Positions 7,453 through 12,619 of a stretch of DNA of 12,619 nt are shown piece after piece. The notes under the pieces are model-generated. The model had not been told where the DNA came from, did not search any database, and worked only from the letters and a program-made list of their open reading frames with translations. The stretch lies in NCBI GenBank assembly GCA_964350895.1, contig CAYGMG010000114.1:1-12619 (forward strand), given 5' to 3'. The position numbers were made by a program, and so were the translations under genes. How positions within the stretch are numbered: position 1 is the first letter of the stretch; each line of letters opens with the position of its first letter. This DNA comes from Pseudomarimonas sp964350895. Its GTDB lineage: Bacteria; Pseudomonadota; Gammaproteobacteria; Xanthomonadales; Xanthomonadaceae.

Positions 7453-8586
7453 ATGCCCCTGTCTGGAACCAAACCCGCCCTCGTGCTGATCGTCGATGAT
7501 CAGGAGGCCAACCTGCGCCTGCTGGGTCGCGTGCTCAGCGATGCCGGCTTCGACGTGATGCCTGCCAACTCGGGCGCGCAGGCCCTGCAGCGGATGGAGG
7601 CGGCCCTGCCCGATGTGGTGCTGCTCGACATGCGCATGCCCGGCATGGACGGATTCGCCGTGCTCGAACATCTGCGCGGCCGTCCGGAGTGGGCGGACAT
7701 CCCCGTGCTGTTCCTGACCGCCGCGCACGAGCGCGAGCTGCTGGTGCGCGCCTTCGAGGCCGGCGCGGTGGACTACCTGACCAAGCCCTTCGTCAGCGAG
7801 GAACTGGTGGTGCGCGTGCGCACCCACAGCGAGCACAAGCGCTATCGGGACAAGCTGCGCGAGTCGATCCGCGAGCGCGAGGACATCGCGACCATCGTCG
7901 TGCATGACCTGAAGAATCCGCTGTTCAACATCAGCCTCAACGCGTCGATGCTGCGCGAGGAAGCCGAGGCCGATAGCGAGACGGCCAAGCGTGCCGCCTC
8001 GATCGAGAGATCGGCCAAGCGCGCGATGGACTTCGTCGAGCGCTATCTCGGTCGGCGTGCTTCGCTCGAACTGCGCCAACGCTACGCCCCCGAAGCACAT
8101 TCAGCGCATGCCTTGCTTGAGGCCGCCTGCGTCGAGCTGCAGGAGGACGCCACGCGTCGCGGCCAGGTTCTGCAGGTGGTCGCCGATCCCGGTCTGCCGC
8201 AGGTCGCCTGCGACCGCGACGCCGCGATGGTGGTATTGCGCAACCTGCTGTCGAACGCGATCAAGTACGCGCCCGAGGCCAGCGCCATCGAACTCGGCGC
8301 GCAGGCCGGCGCCGCGGGCAGCGTGCGGATCTGGGTCGCCGACCGCGGCCCCGGTATCAGCCCGGCCAAGCAGTCCCAGCTGTTCAAACGCTACGTTCGG
8401 CTGAGCGCCGAACCTGCCGACTCGGCCTCGTCCTCGGGCGTCGGTCTGGCATTGGCCCGCCAGGAGGCAGAATGGATGGGCGGCGAGCTGTGGTACGAGC
8501 CACGCCCTGAAGGCGGGTCGGTGTTTGTCTTCAAGCTTGCCCAGGCCGGACCGCAGGTGCCCGGCTACCGAGCACCGCCAGACTGA
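7453..8586 (+). CDS. Soluble receiver-histidine kinase (response regulator fused to HisKA-HATPase)
   Basis: A 377-residue cytoplasmic protein lacking any membrane helix or PAS domain. The N-terminal receiver (about 10-125) has Asp15/Asp16, phospho-acceptor Asp59 in VVLLDMRMPGMDG, and Lys111 in LTKPF. A helical linker leads to a HisKA domain with phosphorylatable His151 (VVHDLKNP). The HATPase domain follows with N box NLLSNAIKYAP (264-274), G1 DRGPGIS (297-303) and G2 GVGLAL (329-334). It has the layout of kinases whose activity is gated by phosphorylation of their own receiver instead of by a bound ligand. It starts 64 bp after the NtrC-type regulator, so the two probably form a phosphorelay. 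The start chosen begins the receiver directly; no clear Shine-Dalgarno sequence is visible, and upstream in-frame codons overlap the regulator gene. Confidence 0.92.
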   Translation: MPLSGTKPALVLIVDDQEANLRLLGRVLSDAGFDVMPANSGAQALQRMEAALPDVVLLDMRMPGMDGFAVLEHLRGRPEWADIPVLFLTAAHERELLVRAFEAGAVDYLTKPFVSEELVVRVRTHSEHKRYRDKLRESIREREDIATIVVHDLKNPLFNISLNASMLREEAEADSETAKRAASIERSAKRAMDFVERYLGRRASLELRQRYAPEAHSAHALLEAACVELQEDATRRGQVLQVVADPGLPQVACDRDAAMVVLRNLLSNAIKYAPEASAIELGAQAGAAGSVRIWVADRGPGISPAKQSQLFKRYVRLSAEPADSASSSGVGLALARQEAEWMGGELWYEPRPEGGSVFVFKLAQAGPQVPGYRAPPD

Positions 8587-8848
8587 ACCTGTCGTTTCGA
8601 TGAAGGCCGGCGTGCCGTGTCTGCGGCGCTGGATGTTTCGCAGTTGGCGCCGAGTCTGCCTGGTCGCCGCACAGACTGTCTGGGTACCTCGTTTTCCGAC
8701 TCGATCGCCGCTCCCGATCAGGGCCCGACGCCCATGTCGCGCACTTGGCACCGGCGCCGATGGAGCTCGCCCCAATGCATTCGGCACGCCGCTCTGCTGC
8801 GCGATGCGGTGTGAGACTGAGCGGCAGCTGAGTGCGGGCTGGAAGGTG

Positions 8849-8868
8849 CTTGAGAGTAATCTCCCAAG
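8849..8868. promoter_or_regulatory. Imperfect 20-bp inverted repeat upstream of the sigma-54 promoter
   Basis: CTTGAGAG-TAAT-CTCCCAAG pairs in seven of eight positions. It lies about 40 bp upstream of the -24 box, closer than most activator sites. It could be an operator or, less likely, a read-through hairpin from the kinase gene. Confidence 0.25.
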
Positions 8869-8906
8869 GTATTGATAAAAAACAAGAATAGCGGGCGCCC
8901 AAAGGC

Positions 8907-8922
8907 TGGCACACGGGTTGCT
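8907..8922 (+). promoter_or_regulatory. Strong sigma-54 (RpoN) promoter for the metallopeptidase
   Basis: TGGCACA-CGGG-TTGCT matches the RpoN consensus TGGCACG-N4-TTGCW at all fixed positions except the seventh, with GG and GC 10 bases apart. The expected start point near 8933 leaves a 36-nt leader with AAGGAG at 8955-8960 before the ATG at 8969. This is the best of the five sites in the window. Confidence 0.7.
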
Positions 8923-8968
8923 GAGTGGGTTCCAGGGATTGCATTTGCGCGGTCCAAGGAGCCCACCG

Positions 8969-10243
8969 ATGTCTACTCGCCATTCGTTGATGCCTATCGC
9001 CCTGATCGCCGGCCTGTGCTGCGCCGACGTTTCCTCCGCGCCGCTGACGACCAGCCAGCAGGCGCGCCAGGCCTTCGCCCAGCGTCTCGCTGCGCTGGCC
9101 GATCTGCATGCGCCGGTGGCGGCCAAGTCCTCGCCTACGCTGATCCTCAGCAGCGGCTTCGAGGGCGAGACGAGCCCGGTGGGCGACTGCGAGACTGATT
9201 CCGATGGCGATGGCCTTGCTGACTGCGTGGAGACCCACACCGGTCGCTTCATCAGTGCCCAGGACACCGGCACCGATCCATTGCAGGCGGATACCGATGG
9301 CGATGGCATTGGCGACGGCGAGGAAGTGCTCGGCAGCGAGACCGGAATCGACCTGCTCGCGCTCGGCGTCAATCCGCTACGCCGCGACCTGCTGATCGAG
9401 TACGACTGGTTCGACAGCGACTACGACTGCGGCACCCACAGCCAGCGTCCGAGTGCTGAAGTGATCGCGCGGGTCGCCGACATGTTTGCCGCCGCGCCGG
9501 TGCTTAATCCGGACGGTAGCAGCGGCATCCACCTGATCCAGGACTACGGACAGGGCGGGCTGTTCGCCGGCGGCAACCGGGTCGAAGGGCACGACGCCAT
9601 CCTGCCCGGTCGCTTCGACAACACCTTCTACGCGATCAAGGACGAGAACTTCGACCCGGCGCGGCTCGGCTACTTCCGCTACGTGCTGATGCCGCACCGC
9701 TATGACGGCGGCTCGCTGAGCAGCGGCTATGCCGAGATCGTCGGCGACGACGCCATCGTTTCCCTGTACTGCCTGAACAGCACCGACAACGTGGCGCGCA
9801 CCATCGCCCACGAGATCGGCCATCTGCTCGGCCTGCACCATGGCGGCTTCGAGGCCTGCAACAACAAGCCCAACTACAACTCGCTGATGAACTATCGCTT
9901 CCAGTTCGCCGGCGTCGACAGCCAGTGTGACGCCCAGGGCGACGCGCTGGCCGATGACTTCTCACGCGGCGACCGTCTGATGCTGGACGAGCGCGCCCTG
10001 GTCGAGCCCGACGGCGTCTGCGGCAACCCGCCGATCGACTGGAACCGCGACGGCACGCTGGACAGCGCCGTGGCGCTCGACCTCAATCCCGATGACGGCT
10101 ACAGCTGCGGCGAGGCCATGCGCGAGCTGGAGGACTTCGACGACTGGGCCAACCTGAGCTTTGCGGGCCTGCTCGACTTCCGTGGCAAGCTTGGCGCGCT
10201 GCAGCAGGAAACCGCCTGCGCCGGCGCCCCGGTGCCGCACTGA
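8969..10243 (+). CDS. Secreted metzincin zinc metallopeptidase with calcium-binding repeats
   Basis: A 424-residue exported protein. The signal peptide is about residues 1-24 (MPIALIAGLCCADVSSA). Two thrombospondin type 3-like calcium loops follow, D77-S-D-G-D-G and D108-T-D-G-D-G. The catalytic domain starts near RRDLLIEYDWFD (139) and contains the zinc motif HEIGHLLGLHH (281-291), which fits HExxHxxGxxH with Glu282 as general base and His291 as third ligand. SLMNYR (305-310) supplies the metzincin Met-turn. A further calcium loop, D357-W-N-R-D-G-T-L-D, is near the C-terminus. No propeptide cysteine switch is recognised. It should act outside the inner membrane, degrading peptides or damaged envelope proteins; the substrate is unknown. 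AAGGAG eight bases upstream fixes the start over an in-frame TTG inside the sigma-54 promoter. It lies downstream of the kinase and has its own RpoN promoter. Confidence 0.88.
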   Translation: MSTRHSLMPIALIAGLCCADVSSAPLTTSQQARQAFAQRLAALADLHAPVAAKSSPTLILSSGFEGETSPVGDCETDSDGDGLADCVETHTGRFISAQDTGTDPLQADTDGDGIGDGEEVLGSETGIDLLALGVNPLRRDLLIEYDWFDSDYDCGTHSQRPSAEVIARVADMFAAAPVLNPDGSSGIHLIQDYGQGGLFAGGNRVEGHDAILPGRFDNTFYAIKDENFDPARLGYFRYVLMPHRYDGGSLSSGYAEIVGDDAIVSLYCLNSTDNVARTIAHEIGHLLGLHHGGFEACNNKPNYNSLMNYRFQFAGVDSQCDAQGDALADDFSRGDRLMLDERALVEPDGVCGNPPIDWNRDGTLDSAVALDLNPDDGYSCGEAMRELEDFDDWANLSFAGLLDFRGKLGALQQETACAGAPVPH

Positions 10244-10251
10244 GCCGATCG

Positions 10252-10287
10252 CGCCCGGCCCCGCGTCGCCTGAGCGATGGCCGGGCG
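10252..10287 (+). terminator. Possible terminator hairpin after the metallopeptidase
   Basis: A perfect 9-bp stem (CGCCCGGCC with GGCCGGGCG) closes an 18-base loop that itself holds a 4-bp stem. It begins eight bases after the stop codon. No T-tract follows, so it may attenuate transcription or stabilise the RNA end. Confidence 0.35.
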
Positions 10288-10378
10288 AAGCGATGGGCGG
10301 TTTGACGGCCGGATCGCTGGCCAGTCGCGGCCACAGCGGCGACAATGCGACCAGCCCATGCGGGGCGAGGAGCGCAAT

Positions 10379-12112
10379 GTGGCCGACAGCGGTCGCCCCA
10401 AGCTGGAACACGCCGGCAAGACGCTGGGCGGATCGAGTCTGCGTTCGTCGCTGCTGATTTCCTACATCGCTCTGGTGCTGGCCCTGTCGATGACCCTGTC
10501 CTGGGTGATCGGCAACCGGATGGCCGAGCTGCTCACCGACCGCGCCCGCGAGCGCATCGCCGCCCAGGCCCTGGTGCTTGCCCAACGCTTGGATGACTCG
10601 CTGGCCGAGCGTCTGGTCGACATCCGCACCCTGGCCATGAGCCCCTTGCTGCGCACCGGCAGTTCGGATCTTGATCCGGCGCTGTGGCGCGAGATGCTGG
10701 CCCAGCTGATGCGCGATATTCCCGACTACGCCTGGATCGGCCGCGCCGATGTCGAAGGCCGGATCCAGATCGCCAGCGGCGGCTTGCTGGAAGGCCAGTC
10801 GGTGGCCTCGCGGCCCTGGTTCCAGCGCGCGCTGGACGGGCCGGTGCTGGGTGACGCCCACGAGGCCGAGATGCTTGCCAGCCAGCTTCCGGCGCCGGAG
10901 TCCGGCGAGCCGCTTCGGTTTATCGACATCGCCGCCCCGGTGCTGGACCTTGAAGGTCGGCGAATCGGCGTGGTCGGCGCCCATCTTTCCCTGGCCTGGG
11001 CAGGGCGGCTGCAGGACGGGATCCGCCGCATGGCCGCGCAGTTCGGCAATGCCGAGGTGCTGATCGCCAATCGCGCCGGCGAGGTGCTGATCGGGCATCC
11101 GGCGGTGCAGGGCCGGCCGATGTGGGAGGTGATGGGCGAGTCGGAGTATCTGGTCGGCATCGCCGCCACCGCTGGCTCGGTTGGGGCCGACAGCCTGGGC
11201 TGGACGGTACTTGTGCGCCTGCCGCGCGCCGAAGCGCTGCGGGATGTCTCCGAAGTGCGTTGGACGATTGCCGCAGTCGCCCTCGTGGTCGGCCTGATGG
11301 CGCTGGCAATCGCCAGCATCATGGCCAGGCTGATCAGCGACCCGCTTCGCCGCCTGGCTCGCGAAGCAAGGCAGATCATCGCCGGCGAGTCGCGGGAATT
11401 CGGTGTGGTGCGCGGCTATCGCGAGTCGGCTGAGCTGAGCGCCGCCCTGCACACCCTGATGGAATCCCTCGGCCAGCGTCAGCAGCAGCTGGAGCGCCTG
11501 GCCAGCGGTCTGGAGCGGCAGGTGGCCGAACGCACCGAAGCACTGGCCTCGGCCAACCAGCGACTGGCCCAGCTGGCGATCACCGATCCACTCACCGGCC
11601 TGTACAACCGCCGCCACTTCGATGAGCAGCTTTCGGCTGCTGCCGCGCGCTGCAGCGACGGCCAGGGCGAGGTCGCCCTGCTGCTGGTCGACATCGACCA
11701 CTTCAAGAAGATCAACGACCGTCACGGCCATCCCGCTGGCGACGAGGTGCTCCGCCAGGTGTCCGCTCTGCTCGGCGATGCCGTGCGGCCTTCCGACCTG
11801 GTGGCACGGATCGGCGGCGAAGAGTTCGCGGTGATCGCGGTCGACACGCCTAAGGCGGATGCCCAGCGCCTTGGCGAGCGACTGCTGCAGCAGGTCCGCA
11901 GCGCCGCGCCGCTGTCGGTCGGCCGGCTGCGCATCCCGCTCTCGGTCAGCCTCGGGCTCGCCCACGTCCCGCGCGGCCAGGCCGGCGACGCCGCAACCCT
12001 CGGCCAGCGCCTCCTCTCGCGCGCCGACGCCGCCCTCTACGACGCCAAGCGCAGCGGCCGCGATCAGATGTGCGTGGAGCGCGACGGCAACGGTCTGACG
12101 GATCCGCCCTAG
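10379..12112 (+). CDS. Membrane diguanylate cyclase: dCACHE sensor, HAMP, GGDEF
   Basis: A 577-residue inner-membrane enzyme making cyclic di-GMP from two GTP. Membrane helices are at about 22-45 and 294-317 and enclose a periplasmic sensor of about 250 residues whose pattern (YAWIGRADVEGRIQIASGG, SRPWFQRAL, FIDIAAPVLDLEGRRIGVVGAHLSL) fits a double-CACHE ligand-binding domain. HAMP spans about 318-372, a coiled coil about 365-400, and the GGDEF domain about 400-567, with LTGLYNRRHFD, the active-site GGEEF at 479-483 and an RxxD inhibitory site at 470-473. An active, product-inhibited cyclase is expected. A GTG start at 10379 is chosen because GAGGAG lies six bases before it; upstream in-frame ATGs at 10358 and 10277 have poorer sites and add a low-complexity arginine-rich stretch. 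No promoter is obvious in the 135-bp gap. A MITE-like element begins one base after the stop. Confidence 0.93.
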   Translation: MADSGRPKLEHAGKTLGGSSLRSSLLISYIALVLALSMTLSWVIGNRMAELLTDRARERIAAQALVLAQRLDDSLAERLVDIRTLAMSPLLRTGSSDLDPALWREMLAQLMRDIPDYAWIGRADVEGRIQIASGGLLEGQSVASRPWFQRALDGPVLGDAHEAEMLASQLPAPESGEPLRFIDIAAPVLDLEGRRIGVVGAHLSLAWAGRLQDGIRRMAAQFGNAEVLIANRAGEVLIGHPAVQGRPMWEVMGESEYLVGIAATAGSVGADSLGWTVLVRLPRAEALRDVSEVRWTIAAVALVVGLMALAIASIMARLISDPLRRLAREARQIIAGESREFGVVRGYRESAELSAALHTLMESLGQRQQQLERLASGLERQVAERTEALASANQRLAQLAITDPLTGLYNRRHFDEQLSAAAARCSDGQGEVALLLVDIDHFKKINDRHGHPAGDEVLRQVSALLGDAVRPSDLVARIGGEEFAVIAVDTPKADAQRLGERLLQQVRSAAPLSVGRLRIPLSVSLGLAHVPRGQAGDAATLGQRLLSRADAALYDAKRSGRDQMCVERDGNGLTDPP

Positions 12113-12113
12113 G

Positions 12114-12279
12114 CTAGTGTCCTGTCCCGGAAGTGCATCGCAGAATTCGCTCGGTCTGGGCCGTCGATGCTGCGTTGCTCGTCGTCGCCATAGCCCTGCT
12201 ATGCCTCCTTCTCGCGCCTTGCCTCGACGACGCATCCGCTTCGCGACTTCAGCAACGTATCTCCGGGACAGGACACTAG
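12114..12279. repeat. MITE-like 166-bp inverted-repeat element
   Basis: Perfect 18-bp terminal inverted repeats, CTAGTGTCCTGTCCCGGA at 12114-12131 and its complement at 12262-12279, bound a non-coding interior. Nested complementary arms lie further in: GAAGT/ACTTC, CGTTGCT/AGCAACG, GATGC/GCATC, CGTCGTCG/CGACGACG, and a central hairpin CATAGC-CCT-GCTATG (12189-12203), so the whole element could fold as one long imperfect cruciform. The ends read C-TA-G at both borders, compatible with a TA target duplication as left by IS630/Tc1-type transposases. No transposase is present. It starts one base after the cyclase stop codon and may act as its transcription terminator. Confidence 0.65.
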
Positions 12280-12453
12280 TGTGCCAGTGCGCAGGGCGCA
12301 TCTTCCCGGCTCATCTCCAGGCCGCAGTCGAAGCGCCTCTGCTAGGGACAGTGCCGACCGATTGCAGGGCGACCGGTACCAGGCCAAGTGACGCCAGCGC
12401 TAGCGACCGTCGAGGTTGGGCCCAAATTTGCCGGTCGTCGCGCGTTCGCGAAT
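12280..12453. other. Gene-free spacer between repeats
   Basis: I see no gene, RNA gene or convincing promoter in these 174 bases. Open frames crossing it on both strands also cross the flanking repeats and have arginine-rich, shadow-like composition. Confidence 0.5.
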
Positions 12454-12533
12454 CCCCGTAGGGCGCGTCTCGGTCGCGCCGGTCGAACCGCCCGAATGCC
12501 CGCATCGGTGCGCCCAAGGCGCACCCTACGAGG
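12454..12533. repeat. REP-like palindromic repeat unit
   Basis: Outer arms CGTAGGGCGCGTC (12457-12469) and GGCGCACCCTACG (12518-12530) are complementary at 11 of 13 positions and flanked by CCCC and GGGG. The right side holds a perfect 8-bp hairpin GGTGCGCC-CAA-GGCGCACC (12507-12525). GTAGGGTGCGCC-type palindromes occur as dispersed intergenic repeats in many GC-rich proteobacteria; that is recalled, not searched. Its dispersal in this genome cannot be judged from one copy. Confidence 0.5.
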
Positions 12534-12560
12534 GGTGCTTTGGTTTGTTTTTGACAAGCA

Positions 12561-12619
12561 AGATCAAGATCAACAGCGTTTCGATCTGCCCTGCGGGCAG
12601 CCCGAGTCACTTTCTCTTG
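12561..12619. repeat. Left part of a further intergenic repeat, cut by the window edge
   Basis: A tandem AGATCA-AGATCA (12561-12572) is followed by a hairpin CTGCCC-TGC-GGGCAG (12586-12600), then GAGTCACTTTCTCTTG up to the edge. The last string resembles the first arm of a hairpin repeat (…CACTTTCTCTTG…CAAGAGAAAGT…) that I associate with Xanthomonadales genomes, from memory. The second arm would lie outside the window. Confidence 0.4.

Larger units (their letters stand above)
8587..8968. other. 382-bp regulatory region upstream of the metallopeptidase
   Basis: No credible gene is seen on either strand. It contains overlapping inverted repeats AGTCTG/CAGACT (8653-8658, 8672-8677) and CAGAC-T-GTCTG (8672-8682), an 8-bp palindrome AATGCATT (8774-8781), a poorer sigma-54-like match at 8645-8660, the imperfect dyad at 8849-8868, an A-rich stretch (TTGATAAAAAACAAGAATA) at about 8872-8890 and the strong sigma-54 site at 8907-8922. 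A-rich DNA between distant activator sites and an RpoN promoter would suit IHF or intrinsic bending. No obvious terminator follows the kinase gene. Confidence 0.4.

Noticed and set aside
8645..8660. TGGCGCC-GAGT-CTGCC as a second sigma-54 promoter before the metallopeptidase.
   Set aside because: Spacing is right but both boxes carry two mismatches and it lies about 310 bp from the start codon; the site at 8907 is far better.
8101..9372. A long minus-strand open frame across the kinase end and the metallopeptidase start.
   Set aside because: It is antisense to two clearly recognised genes and has no recognisable domain; long shadow frames are expected at this GC content.
9962..12301. A 779-codon minus-strand open frame opposite the diguanylate cyclase.
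   Set aside because: It is the antisense shadow of the GGDEF gene and extends into the MITE-like element; its His/Gln/Arg-rich composition is typical of antisense frames.
12311..12610. A 99-residue minus-strand open frame at the right edge.
   Set aside because: It runs through the REP-like repeat and its arginine-rich composition has no family features; it is most likely a repeat-derived shadow.

Overview
The window is high-GC DNA (about two thirds G+C by eye) carrying ten protein-coding genes, two short gene-free leader regions and a repeat-rich right end. The mix of a Xanthomonas-type GH13 alpha-amylase, RpoN/NtrC-type regulation, a PA2169-family four-helix protein, DUF1328 and BON envelope-stress proteins, and palindromic repeats familiar from Lysobacter/Xanthomonas relatives suggests a gammaproteobacterium of the Xanthomonadales (Lysobacterales). 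That assignment is inference; there is no rRNA or other marker gene here.

Layout. Left block, minus strand: a DUF1328 membrane peptide (158-322), a SemiSWEET-like three-helix membrane protein (511-777) and a PA2169-family four-helix protein (871-1308). Plus strand: a BON-MscS mechanosensitive channel (1525-2880) and a secreted double-BON protein (3141-3773). A secreted GH13 alpha-amylase (3853-5292) runs on the minus strand and converges on the BON gene. Then on the plus strand: a second DUF1328 peptide (5765-5929), a sigma-54-dependent NtrC-type response regulator (6021-7388), a soluble receiver-histidine kinase (7453-8586), a secreted metzincin metallopeptidase with calcium-binding repeats (8969-10243) and a membrane dCACHE-HAMP-GGDEF diguanylate cyclase (10379-12112). 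From 12113 to the right edge there is no credible gene: a 166-bp inverted-repeat (MITE-like) element, a REP-like palindromic unit and the start of another repeat.

Main observation. Five genes (both DUF1328 genes, PA2169-family, BON and metallopeptidase) each have, in the non-coding DNA before the start codon, a sequence resembling the RpoN -24/-12 promoter (TGGCACG-N4-TTGCW). In all five the -24 GG and the -12 dinucleotide are separated by the required 10 bases. Three have the canonical -12 GC; two have GA. The window also encodes a complete NtrC-type activator with an intact GAFTGA loop next to a histidine kinase. The simplest reading is a local sigma-54 stress regulon: the kinase and activator respond to an unknown signal and switch on small membrane/periplasmic protective proteins plus a secreted protease, with the second DUF1328 promoter possibly also feeding the activator gene. 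This is inference from promoter matches read by eye. Short TGCA-centred dyads lie about 100-170 bp upstream of several predicted start points and are tentative enhancer candidates. The amylase, channel, SemiSWEET and cyclase genes show no convincing RpoN element.
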